Origin: Opisthocomus hoazin
Taxonomy: Eukaryota > Chordata > Aves > Opisthocomiformes > Opisthocomidae
NCBI RefSeq assembly: GCF_030867145.1
Contig: NC_134454.1
Coordinates: 64,896,308 to 64,960,307 of the forward strand
Length of the DNA: 64,000 nucleotides
Reading direction: 5' to 3'
The notes beneath the pieces were generated by a model. That model was given only the letters and a program-made list of their open reading frames with translations, did no database searches and was not told the DNA's origin. Every line of letters begins with the position of its first letter. Within the stretch, counting starts at the first letter, position 1. A program made the position numbers and the translations under genes. Below are positions 12,098-25,100 of the stretch, piece by piece.

Positions 12098-15000
12098 GTG
12101 AGTCACAGTGGAAGAGGTGTAGAAATGTCAAAAGCATAGGCAAGGGGCCAGAGTCAGAGGGTCTGAGTGGCACAGGCATCTGCATACTTCAGCCACTTAG
12201 TCTCCACAGGAAGAAACATTGTGCTTGAGTGTCTTCATGGGCTTCATAGCCCGGTGAGGGGGTAACACATTATAAACTTGATGGTCTTCTATGTCCTGTT
12301 TTGCTGGTTAAGTGGATAAAACACTCTCCACAGATCTAAGCGGACAAGCAAGTTTTCTTTCTCTCCTCCTTCTTCTGAAAATGAATAAGACAATACAGAG
12401 TGCCTTCAGCAGTAACATAGAGGAAATCACTTTTGATCTTGGTCACCACATTTTGACCTCTTGGTAAGAACATCAGGTAGGTTACAAATTCTCCAGTGGA
12501 TGCAATAGTGGAGTCAAATTCTCCCACCCCAAAAATATCAAAATGACGAAACAGAGTTGACACACACATGGCAAAGAGGAAGTCCTGGATAAGAGTTGTA
12601 CCTTTTTTTTTCCCTCAAATAGGTACTACCTTTACTGACATTAGAAAAGCATGTTTAAAATGAGTTATTTGGTTCAAAATGCATTATTCTGCTCACATGG
12701 GGATTTCTGTCAAGTTCAGTGTTTGTGAAGCAGTGAATTTACAGTGCTTCACTAATCTGATGCCATTTAGTAGGTCACTGATTGGTACAATAAAGGACAG
12801 CCTGAAGAAACAGCAGTGCTACAAAGGCAGGCAATAAAACTCCATGATACAGTGAATGTTACCTATCTTCAAATGTCTGCTATTGCATTAAGGATGAAAC
12901 TTGCCAGAATTAATCACTTCAGGGAGAAGATGAAATCTTTTGGCTCTTCTTTTTCGGAAAAAAGAAAAAAGTAACACTTCCATCATTTTTTACAAGTGAA
13001 AGATACGTGCAAGGTGGTACTGTTGTCCTCAACTCTGAATTGCTGCCTGCATCCTCTGTTCAAGGAGATAAGATATGGGCAGGCTGCTGGTGTGGTAGCA
13101 CAGAAACCCTACAGGCGATCATGCTGTCTGTGTCAGGGCTGACCAGACTGCAGACCCTGCCCAGGGTGCTGGTGAACTCTGCTGAGTCAGCTTAAAAGCA
13201 CCTGGGTCAGCCTGGCGTTGACCAGAGTCATGACTGCTCCATAGGCACTGCTCAGCTTTGCTTGTCTTCTTCATGGGCTGGAGGCCTGAAACCTCAGTGA
13301 GAAGTATATACTGCTTACCTCCAGATTCAGGGAGAGCTCTGTGCAGAGTATGCTCTTTGTGCCTTACCATGCTACAGGCTGAGGGCACTTCTTGCCCAGC
13401 TTTGATACACAGGCGGCTCAGAGCCACAACGGCAGTGCAAGGGGCTCCCTGTGGCTGTGAGGCCTGGGCACATCTCTTCTCCCACCGTTACGTGCTGTGC
13501 TTTGCACTGCTGCCTAATACTCTGCTCTAGGACCTGCAGTGCTTTTTTTTTGCTGCTCTGCCTACAAGGTTGTTCTGAATTGACTTTCAGTTAACTAACA
13601 GCATGGTAGTGGGGATAGGAACAGAAATTGAAATATCCATACCTTTTGAAAAGCTACAACAGTAGAATTGAACAGTCAGCTTGAATTGTTCTTTCTTCAG
13701 AGTGCCTTTGGTTTTACAGCACTTACGATGAACATGACATGCATTTTATAATTTACATGCTTGAACATATGCCTAACTTCGGAGGACTGTTCCCATAACT
13801 GGAGTTAAGTCTGTATTTAAGTGTGTTGCTTAATCGGTGACCAAAGGCTAATGCAAAAATATTGATTCATTATATAATAAGAATTACTAACACCTTAACA
13901 CACTAAACAACTGCTAATTGGTTTCTACCTATTTGCACTGATAGGATTTAAGACAAAACCAGTACACTTGCAAAACAATTTGGGATCCTTATTAGGCAGA
14001 AGTGAGTGGACTTGCCTTAACTCATTATGTTTGACTGGAAAAATTATGTTTGTTTTTACTGATAGTATAATTAATTGTGTTCAGGTTAGGTGGAAAGTTT
14101 TTTTATATCAGCTAATGCCTTAACGCATTAAGAACATTTTAAAAGTAAGTTTTTTCAGCAGCTCACTGTTTGGTGGCATGGTTCTGGTCTGTGTGTGTAT
14201 TTGACAGATGTGGACCTGGAATCTCACTGGGGCTTTCCTTTGCAAAAATATTAGGAAGGAATAACAATAAGCAGATGGACTTTTTTATATTCTGCCCAGA
14301 AGGCAAAAAGATTTTGTTTGCTGAAAGCATTAACTTTCTGTTCAAAATGAGCCATCTTCTCAAGCGTTTGGGGAGTGCAGGTACAATGAGTAAATCAAGA
14401 AGGTGCACCTTAACATGAAGACAAATGGACATCCCAAAAGGACTCAGGGGAAAAAAAAGCACTCTTCGGGGAAAAAAACAAAAGAGTGACACAGGAAACT
14501 ATGGCACCATCAAGTTAACAAGGTAATGAATGGAGATAACCCCTCGTCTATTAGCAGCCTTCACCTGGAAAAGGCCAAGTTAAAACCTGTTGTCCACAAG
14601 TATCTGGGTTGGAATATGTTTTAACTCTTCCCCAGGATGAAGTTCCTGACGCAGGGAGTGTGTCTTTAAGGTCTGAGGTAATGCTTCATATCCCTCTGGA
14701 AAATGGAAGAGATTGGCTTCTAGGAACTTGAATCCACTATGTGCAGGATGTTTGATCATCTGGAATCTCAAGTGGAGAAAAGAGAGATACTCCTTGTACA
14801 GCTTACTAGATCAGTATGCTGGATACCTGAGGGTAGGTACTTTAGTTACCCAATGCCACATTGGAGTTAAGAAGTCAGCTAGAGTTTTATGGGAATACTT
14901 CAAGAAGAAGTATTTTTCTTCACTCTGTTCACTAGGTTAAAGTATTAGGATATTAAGCAGTTCAGAAGAGCAGAGTAAACAATAGCAGAGAGCTGAGCTA

Positions 15001-18000
15001 AGCCTCCAGGTGAGAGGTGCTCTGTGGATCAGATCCTGACTTGAGCATCATGGCATTTGAAAAACCTCAGTACAGTTCCTCTGCCTGGATACATGTATCA
15101 GACAGCACCGTCAGACAGGGACTGTATCTGGACCTAGAGTGCATCAGCATTTGAATAACCTTGCTTTTCCAAATGCTGAGCTCTCCCCAAACTGCTGTGC
15201 TTAATGAGTCACAGCATATCAATTAAATTGCTGATGTACCCATCTTCCAGCAGGGCACTGGCTCGAGTGGTAACACAGTGAAGGAACAAACTGTTCCTCC
15301 CTTCAAACTGGTGCAATATACAACAGGTCTTTTACAAAAACATCTCTTTCACAGAGCTGCTATTCTGGAGAAACAGTGTAAAAAAAAACAAAAAAACAAA
15401 AGGGAATGCTCTCTCTTGCAGTTATTTTTTTATTGTTCTTCAGCTTAAATCACACCAACTTCACTTTTTTTTCCTTGAGTGTTGCCCACACTGGGCACTT
15501 TTTAACACCCTGCTTTCCTCACTTAATTGGGAAAAGTTTCTGACAGGAATACCTCCCACGGGCAAATACTTGAGGTTGGTGCTATTTCTAGCAAAGAATA
15601 CTGTTTAATGGGGCAGTGCTAAATGTGAACACCAGCCATCTTATGACTTCTGTTCGTCTCCCATTCCTGACCAGCTGCAGGTTGCTGGAGGCTTCTGCTC
15701 TCTGCCCCTCAGATGCCAGCTCTCCAGCTTGCCACAACCCCGAGACAGGCAGAAAAGCTCCTCTCTTGTGCATTCAGCACCAGCTACGAGTGCTCAGCCA
15801 CTGAACTGGAGATTTTATACCAGTTATGTATGACCAAGGGGGAAATTCCTCATGCCTTATCAGTCAGGGCCCCCTCACAGCTTCGCTTCTGTTCAAGGTA
15901 TCATACGCCAGTCGGTGGAGCCAGAGGCTGCTCAGCGGCTGTTCCTCTGAGAAGATCCTGCTCTAGCTGCACAGCACAGCTTACGAGCACCGCCTCCTTT
16001 CCGCGCTGTTTCTTTTTCCAGTGGGTGTGAGGATGGTCGGAGCAGGAAGCGCCGTGAGGAATGTGCATGGCCCTGGAAGAGTTTCTTCCTGCAGCGATTA
16101 ACACGGAGTTCCAGCTCTCCCACCAAGATAAGCCAGCTACCCCATAGCAGCCTGGATCAGATTCAAATCCTGCCACATCATCAGTCTAAACAGGGAGAAA
16201 ACAGCCTTTATTGGATTGGCTAAGCTTTCAGTTAAAATAGATGGAATGCTAAAACATTACAAATGCTTAAGCAGTAAAGCAAGGACAGGATAAAAATGAA
16301 TGGTTTTAGAAACCAGCACTGAGAGAGAAAAAGAGCTCTTAAAGAAACCCAAGAGTGTAATACGTCATATCTACCAGGGAGAAAAATAAGGACTAGGAAA
16401 GGAAAACATAGTATTGTGATGATAAAAGGAACTATGTTAGACTGATTGTCTGCAAACTCCAACATCGAAATTAGACTAAATAATTTCTTTTCCCAGAAAT
16501 GCGAAAGAGCTGTTTCCTCCACATGAGTAATGTGTTTACCAAGTATTTTCTTGCACTCTTCATTTCTGAGCCACCGCACAAAAGAGCTCCGGTTTTTTTT
16601 TGGAAACCAGTACTTGCCAAAGTAACACCTGAAGCTTCCCATGAGCCATCAGTCTGGAGGTCTGTACGTTAGTGCAGAAATCTGATGTTCATAGTCTGGT
16701 AATACCCCTGGGCTTGCAGAAAGCTACAAAGCGTTTCCTCTTTGCATGTGTTCCCAAACAACAGTCCTTCCTAACGTGTAGCACAGGTCACTGTGAGCTA
16801 AGAATTCATGCTGGGAAGTGAAAGTGGATCCTCTGTAGCAGCATGGGGATGTAGCAGCCTCAAACAGCTGCCTCATTATAGTTCATGGGTTTGTAGTAGT
16901 CAAATGAGAGCATTCAAAGAAAAACACTTCAATAACTAGTTCTAGAGACCACTGAATATTCCCTGCCCTGTAGAGCAGTCTTTGAAGTCTGGACATAAAT
17001 AACCTGGATGGCTAAACTATACTTGATGTGACTGGATAATCGTTTGCATGTGCATGGCAGCACAATGTGTGGATAGCTCTTGCTTTTGGAAAACAATTTT
17101 AGTGTATCAGTGCTTCTGTATCACATACCAAGCAGTGACTAGCTGAGTCCAGAACAGCAGCACAGGTGGAGGAGCAAACGTGTTTGAACACTGTTAGCTC
17201 CCAGTGTGGTCACCCAAGGAGACACACTGGAGGCTCTGCAGAGAAAGAACAAGGAGAAACTGCCTGGTGCAGGGCTGGTGAGGAAATGGGAGAGTGTCAC
17301 AGTAAGCATGCTTAGCCCAAAGAGGTTATTCTGATGAGCTTGTGAGTACTCTGTTTTAACTAACTCCTTGTATTGCTGTTGTATTGCATTAGACTGCCCC
17401 AGGGTCCTTGCTAAAACCTAGAACTGCTCATCTTTTCGCCCCTCTGGTCTGACAAAGCTTTGCAAGCAACAGGGTTTCTCTGAGTATGAGCCTCTCCTTG
17501 CACACGTGGAGTGTGGGGAGCTTCCTGGCTTGTCTTTTCTGCTTCTGCAAAAACGCATCCCCTTTGTGAGCTCTACTTCTTTTTTCTTTCTTTCTTGGCT
17601 CTGATTTGTGCCAAGAAATGCTTTCCTGCTGCAAACCCCCTTCAGCCTTGGATCCCGCTGTGGTTTGTCCTTACTCTGTCACATCCACCTAAGCCAAGCA
17701 AAAGCAGGAACGGAGGAATGGGATCATGCAGACTTTCTCTGCTGAGTCAGCTTTTAGCTGTTACCCATCTGCTTGATCTAAGGGGTTGTTGTCCGGTTTT
17801 TAACTCCATTTCACCATCCATGACAGGAAAATATTCTGGCCATAATTTGCAGTTAAGAGGAAAGGAGAGTTACAGTTCCCCTCTTCAAACTCCCAGCAAA
17901 AAGCGTCTATCTGGATCGCCTGTTGCTTCTGACACCAGCCTAATGGAGCCAAAATATTCAAAATGACGACCTGCTCTTCATCTGATCTCCTGCTCTGTGT

Positions 18001-20165
18001 TATGGCCAGCAGTTAGTGTGACCTGCTGGGAAGCTGTTTTCTGAGCACAAGCAGGGAAAACCTGAGCCCCAAAATTACAAGTTCTTGCAAACTTGTGTAC
18101 CATGGAAAGCGCATCAGACTCGTATCATCTAGAATTTGTATTAGAGTTCAGCACATCTAGAAGTCTTAAGATCAGCACCTTGTATTTGTTGTCCATTTAG
18201 GACAGACAGAAGTCTATTCAGTGTCTAGATATCAACGTTTTTTATTCCACGTTTTGACGGCATTATGACCAAGACTTTCTCTTTAGGAATGATACAGCAA
18301 ACTCGAGCTCCGTGCCATCTCTTAGTTTGTTCCCTGCAGGAATGTTCCCTTCCCTCAGTTACCAACTAGTTGCTGGTTGGATTTCCTGTCTTTGCCCTTT
18401 GTTCCTTACCATATTGAATCCCATCTGGTCCTACACCTTAAAAATGTAATGTGCTAATGTGCTAGCTATCTTTATACCACACAGAAGGTGTAAACATAGG
18501 AGAAATCAATGACCTGGATTTATAAGCCATCAGAGAAAGAAGATGAGAAAGTATTTGAAAAAGATACATCTGGGCAAATAGAGGAGGGAGTTATTCTGTG
18601 CCTAAAATGTAAATGGATTTTGTCTTCAATAGCAACAGGTCTCAGTTTTCCTTGAGGTAGTTTGAACTGATTTTTAAGGAGAAGTGGAAGGACGGAGAAA
18701 CAGGAAATTTTTGGTAGTTCGGATTTCTAAGACCTGCAGAGGGTATCAGAAAGATAAGGGAGAAAGAACTTTTTTTGCACTTCATGTATTCTATAAACAG
18801 CTTTTGTACTAGACGAGAAAAGGCCAGAGCGGTCAAGAGACTCTATAACAAGAAGATGCAGGTATTCCTCAGGACGTCAGGTTCTGCCTGCTTTGTGGTA
18901 ATGGATGCATGCAAAAGCTAAATTTCAATGCATTTAGATAGCTGAAATTTCACTGTGGCGGTCTGCCACCAAAAAAAGCATGTCCCACAAAAGTCTGTGC
19001 CAGAAAGATCACCACTGAGAATTCCAGATACAACATGCTAGAAAAATATGTATCACCTTTCAGGCTTAAAGCAATAGACACTGCAATTTTAAATCTGGAT
19101 ATCCTCTCAGATCCCTGGGCTTTACTAATAGGCACCTAGTGAAAAACCTGGGAGATTACCAAGACTGTGGTCTGGAATTTGCTGAGTAGTTTAGCCATAG
19201 TATGTCCCAGTTCTTCATAATGACTGCAGATGTCTGATATCCACACTGGGATTTTATTGCAAAACATGGGTGCAGTTAATTCTGCTTTGTTTTTTTCAAG
19301 TTGTCATGAGTCTTTATGTTGTAGATGATAGAATATCTGCTATTTTTAAAACTACCACTACAGATTCTGTTCCTGCCATTGCACATAAATATTATTATAT
19401 TATTACATTATATATCAGACTTTTCTGTTTATTTTTCAGAAGCATGGGCACTTATCCCATTTCATTATAAGTACTTTCTCTGTGCCTTTGTACCTTCCAG
19501 CTAGTAATGAGGCATATAAAGTGTAAAGCTTGATTTCTGGCATTTTATTTATTCTCTCTTCATTCAGAAGCCATTTCCATTAACTGCTGGAACAGAATGC
19601 TGTGGTGTTGAATGTTTTCTCTGCTATTGCAGTAACCTATCCCATCCTGTCCCCTCTCCCACCCCTCCACACTGTGGGGTTGACTTTTCCTCCTAGCTGT
19701 TTTTGTTGGCCCCTCAGGCAATAGCATTTCAGCCCCAGCATTCTTTCCAGGTCAGGAACAGCAGGGATTTTTCCTTCTGACTGCTTCTGATAATTTCCTA
19801 CAAGGTGAAAAGAGAAGAAGTGTGTGCTCTGAGGTCCCAAATGGGCATTGATTTACATGTTTGGAGTTACAGGTCTAGACAGCCGTTCGACTAATGACAT
19901 TTTGAAAGTGCAAATATGCTTTTTTTTAATTTTCTAACCCACCTTCTGTCATCCTTCTCAAGCAACAGACAATCAAAATGTCTCGCAGGTGGGAGCTAGC
20001 TCCCATGGCCTCTGGGTGTAATAGGTTGTCATTTACTATTTTTTGAGATCGACTGTTGAGAAAGGCAAGTACCTCTTAACAAAGCTTCAGGGGTGGGCTT
20101 GTTTAGGTGAAGTTCCCAGTTGTAAATTCAGGTGTTATTTACTGTCTGTGTAGGAAATTAGTGTA
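12098..20165. other. Non-coding interval, no gene seen
   Basis: Only short open frames without recognisable domains. No LINE, LTR or RNA gene that I can support. Composition is ordinary AT-rich intergenic DNA. Confidence 0.5.
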
Positions 20166-22111
20166 AGATCACAGAATCACAGAATCACAGAATGGTAGGG
20201 GTTGGAAGGGACCTCTGTGGGTCATCTAGTCCAACCCTCCTGCTGAAGCAGGGTCACCTACAGCAGGCTGCACAGAACCTTGTCCAGGCGGGTCTTGAAT
20301 ATCTCCAGAGAAGGAGACTCCCTGGGCAGCCTGTTCCAGGGCTCCGTCACCCTCAGAGGGAAGAAGTTCTTCCCCACGTTCAGACGTAACTTCCTGTGCT
20401 TCAGTTTGTGCCCACTGCCCCTTGTCCTGTCGCTGGGCACTACTGAAAAGAGTTTGGCCCCATCCTCCTGACACCCACCCTTCAGATATTTGTAAGCATA
20501 TATTAGGTCCCCTCGCAGCCTTCTCTTCTTCAGGCTGAACAAGCCCAGCTCCCTCAGCCTCTCCTTGTAGGAGAGATGTTCCAGTCCCCTCACCATCCTT
20601 GTAGCCCTCTGCTGGACTCTCTCCAGTAGCTCCTCATCTTTCTTGAACTGGGGAGCCCAGAACTGGACAGAGTACTCCAGATGAGGCCTCACTAGGGCAG
20701 TGTAGAGGGGAAGGAGAACCTCCCTTGACCTAGTGACCACACTCCTCCTAATGCACCCCAGAATGCCACTGGCCTTCTTGGCAGCCAGGGCACACTGCTG
20801 GCTCATGGTTAACCTGTCATCCACCAGGACACCCAGGTCCCTCTCTGCAGAGCTGCTCTCCAGCAGGTCCACCCCAAGCCTGTACTGGTGCATGGGGTTG
20901 TTCCTCCCCAGGTGCAGGACCCTGCATTTGCCTTTGTTGAACCTTATCAGGTTCCTCTCTGCCCAACTTTCCAGCCTGTCCAGGTCACGCTGAATGGCAG
21001 CACAGCCTTCTGGTGTATCTACCACACCTCCCAGTTTGGTGTCATCAGCAAACTTGCTGAGGGTACATTCTAACTCTTCATCCAGGTCGTTGATGAAGAA
21101 GTTAAACAAGGCTGGGCCCAGTACTGACCCCTGAGGGACACCACTAGTTATCAGCCTCCAACTAGACTCAGTGCCGCTGATGGCAACCCTCTGAGTTCTG
21201 CCATTCAGCCAATTCTCAATCCACTTCACCGACCACTCATCCAGCCCATACTTCCTGAGCTTCCCTAGGGGGATATTGTGGGAGACTGTGTCGAAAGCCT
21301 TGCTGAAATCTAGGTAGACAACATCCACTGCTCTCCCTTCATCTACCCAGCCAGTCATGTCATCATAGAAAGCTATTAGATTGGTCAGGCATGATTTCCC
21401 CTTGGTGAATCCATGCTGACTACTCCTGATAACCTTCTTTTCCTCCACTTGCTTGTTGATGACCTCCAGGATAAGCTGCTCCATCACCTTTCCCGGGATG
21501 GAGGTGAGGCTGACCGGCCTGTAGTTCCCTGGGTCCTCCTTCTTGCCCTTTTTGAAGATCGGAGTGACATTGGCCTTTCTCCAGTCCTCGGGCACTTCTC
21601 CTGTCCTCCAGGACCTTTCAAAGATGATGGAAAGTGGCTCAGCAATGACATCCGCCAGCTCCCTCAGCACTCGTGGGTGCATTCCATCGGGGCCCATGGA
21701 TTTGCGGGCATCCAGATTGCTTAAGCGATCCCTCACACAGTCCTCCTCGACCAAGGGAAAGTCGTCCTCTCTGTAGGCTTCCTCTCTTGCCTCCGGGGCC
21801 TGGGATTCCTGAGGGCTTGCCTTGGCACTGAAGACTGAAGCAAAGAAGGCATTCAGTGGATCTGCCCTCTCTGCATACTCCGTCACCAGGACACCTGCCT
21901 CATTCAGCAGTGGCCCCACATTGTCCCTAGCCTTCCTTTTGCTGCTGATGTAGTTGAAGAAGCTCTTCTTGTTGTTTTTGACATCCCTTGCCAGCTTCAA
22001 TTCCAGGTGGGCTTTGGCCTTCCTCGTCGCATCCCTGCACACTCTCACCACATTCCTGTACTCTTCCCAAGTGGCCTGCCCCTCTTTCCACATTCCATGG
22101 ACTAAGCACAA
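20166..22111 (-). mobile_element. CR1 LINE, 5'-truncated, with open RT frame
   Basis: The plus-strand left edge is three ATCACAGA-type units followed by GGTAGGGGTTGGAAGGGACC, the reverse complement of a CR1 3' end with its terminal octamer repeats. The right edge is near 22111, where similarity ends before the endonuclease domain. About 1.95 kb therefore remains of a roughly 4.5 kb element, the normal result of incomplete reverse transcription. The intact frame and clean 3' repeats suggest a relatively young insertion. Confidence 0.95.
20258..22111 (-). pseudogene. CR1 ORF2 C-terminal part (reverse transcriptase), 617 codons
   Basis: The frame is open for 617 codons. RT landmarks in order: [14 protein letters not shown] (finger region), [39 protein letters not shown] (first catalytic Asp), [11 protein letters not shown], and FADDTKLGG with the catalytic Asp pair, then the CR1 C-terminal region with [12 protein letters not shown] and NRLPRE. 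The N-terminal apurinic endonuclease domain is absent, so it cannot mobilise itself. The apparent Met start at 22111 is only the first ATG after truncation, so I treat it as a retrotransposon remnant rather than a host gene. Confidence 0.92.
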
Positions 22112-25100
22112 GACCCTGTGAAAGGGAAGTGGGATTTTGTTTTACAGATCTCTGTGTAAGTTGCCTTTACCCACCGACATGCTCACACATACCTATTCCA
22201 ACACAGCAAGGCATATAAGCAAGTTTCCTGACTCTTTTCTTTCCCAGTCTTGGGTATCTGCGCAGCTGTGGTCTGTTGTCTTGTTGGGCAAGCTAGAAGA
22301 GGAACAGCACGTGCACGAGGGTACACTTCGCTGTCATCCCCCTGGCACCGGAATGTGGCTTTGTCAGAGCACAGGCTCTCTGGTCTTGGTGCAAACAACA
22401 CATTCCTCTCTGTTTACCAGCTTTGTTGCTTATGGTCATGTCCTGGGATATGAGCACAGTCCATTCTTTTAACCCTTGCTCTGTTGGTTTTTCACATGCT
22501 TTCACATGTATATTTCCACTTTGTCATAGAACTGTAACATTTCTGTTACAAATCTCTGCACCTCGAAGTAGGTATCAGGATAGTGGAGATTTTCAAAGGA
22601 TACCATATGGCAGGTTTTCTCACTAGCTAAGCATAGTCCCATGTCACACACTAATGCCAACACAACCCCACTCAGGATATCTCTGGGTATCTCACTGGTA
22701 CTTGTTTTCACAAAATACTGAGTAGCATGTTATATTTTTTGAGAAGCCATAGATTCCTGGTACTTGTGGAAGGTGCTAGGCCTGGAGGAGGATGGTCTCT
22801 TTGGAGAAAAACAACTGAAAATTAATTCGTCAGAGTATGCCAGTAGAAAGCCACACTTCAGTTCGGTTCATTTGCTGCATACATCCAGAACTGACTTCTC
22901 TGCTAGAGCTTCAGCCAGGATATGAAGCAATCATGACTGCTTTTGAGATGAGACCTGCCTCGGTTGAGACCAACAAACCTCATTCCACATACATAACCCA
23001 ACAGTCTCTTGAGGGTAAAGGCACACTGTGCCATCTGCTGTCTCCAGCCCAGCAGAGACGTGCCAATCATTTTCTACAGAGATGTTGGAGTGCTACAGAG
23101 AGTAGTAATGTTTCCAATCTGTTAGCAGAGTTTTCTTCATTCTTTAAGACAATGCATCCTTCTGGTCTCTTGCCTTAGTCTTTTGGGAATCATCACTGGA
23201 TCTATCTTATTTAAAAATTGCTCCTGTTTCTGCTGGTATGTGTGTAGAAGCATATTTCCTGAATGCTGAGCTCAAAAGATCACACTGATAAGCTGCCAAG
23301 CTTCCGGAGAGTGTCACGATGAAGTCCTTGTGAGACATATGCTCTAAAGAGCTTACATGAAAGGTACCCTTTTTATTATGAATAAAGGTTACAGAAAAAG
23401 GACTCTGACACGAAGTATAGTGTAAGTAAATAAATGACATGCAAAAAAATTCCATCAATGTATTTATTCTATGGTTTTGTATAAAAACATATTATCTTTA
23501 TTAGCTGTAAAAAAAAAATAGAATCATCTGCAGGATTTTGCAGTAATTCCTTTAATTTCCTGTTTTCTGAGTTATTTGACTTCTAGAGCATGGTTGTTAA
23601 AAAAAAGGATCAACTGTATCTCTTTGAAGATGGTACAGGAAACTCAGAAAACTCAAATTTCAAAGATTAGCCAGTTCATAAGAGGAATGTATTTCACCAA
23701 GTCCATGTACTTTCCAAATACCGAACTGACTCTCGACAGAGCTGTGGCGACCAGCAGCCTCCATCTGTTTCAAAAAAAGGAAGAAATAATGTTCTTCCCA
23801 TATGTTGAGGGCCAGAAAAAAAGGGATATGCAAAATGATTGTGTAACTGTGTCAGAAAATAGGCACCTGCCACCTTTAATGTATCAAAATAGTTGAAGTT
23901 TTCTCCACCCCACTGCCTCCTTGTTCCACCTCCACCCCAATGTAAAGATCAGGTTTCACTGATGAGTTCTTCCCCATCAAAGCACTGCAACTGTTTTCCT
24001 TCCCACACCCCAAATCTAGAGCCAGAAACCTCCCCTTCAGGGAAACAGAAGCAGGTTGTTGGGGAGTAGCAAAGCCATCATGTCAAATTCTCCCACAGAA
24101 ATGTAGGTAAGGGGTTTAGCTCTCACCGTACAGATCTTCAGCAGGTCTGCCCTGTCTTTGTGGAGCCTGTATAGACTGCCGTCTCACTCCCATTATCAGA
24201 TTCCAGCTAATACGCCTTCCTCTGGCCTCTGGAGTGCCTCAGGAAGGAGGCAGCGGAAATGCAGCAGCACGAACGGGCCACGTGTAAAAGCTAATCTTGA
24301 TGAGGGCTTTGGAAGTATTCACCTGGATTCCTCTAAAAGGTTTGACGCAGCAGACAGAAATGGTAGTGTTTGTAATGCACACAGCTTTATTCCTGCATCA
24401 CCTGGTCCCAGGGCCAAATAACACGATCTTGTGAGCCATTCAAGCTTCAGGGTTAAGAGGCAAGAGCATGAGCACAATCTCACAAATGCAGTTCAACTCC
24501 CCTCCAGCTGCTGAACAGCTTCAGCAACCACCCCCCTAAGCAAAGTAAATCTTTTAGGGGCTGAGATTGGAAATTATCCAACATTACCATGACTTGGGAC
24601 ATCGAGGGAATGCCCTAGCTGCCCTGTTCAACAAATGCCAAACTCCTGACTCAAAACACACCCTTCTGCATGGGCTTCACCTTTGCTCCTAGGGAAGAAA
24701 AGCAACCAAGGAAGAGGAAGTCTCCTCAGAGAAAAACTTTTATCTAACCTCAAAGGCAAGATCTTCAGAGAGCAAAGGATTAATGAGCTCATCAGCAAAC
24801 AAGTTGCGTGCTGCTACAGACAATAGCAGTATCTGATTTCAGGCACTGAAAACTTTCGATTCCTCTCCATTTGTAGGGCAGATCCCTTGAGTTATCTACA
24901 CCCAGGACGAAGCCTTTATTGTATAGCTGAAATGCAGGCCTAGTGCGTGCAGATGAACTGCAGTTTCAAGAAAGCCGGGCCAGGGAAGAAGCATGTATCT
25001 CAGCACTGAAAACCCAGAAGAGATGCTGTGACCATCCAGTCCGAGCTTTTCTAAAACTCAGGACAGGGAAGCGTCCTGAATTCATTCCAGCTTGTGTTGG

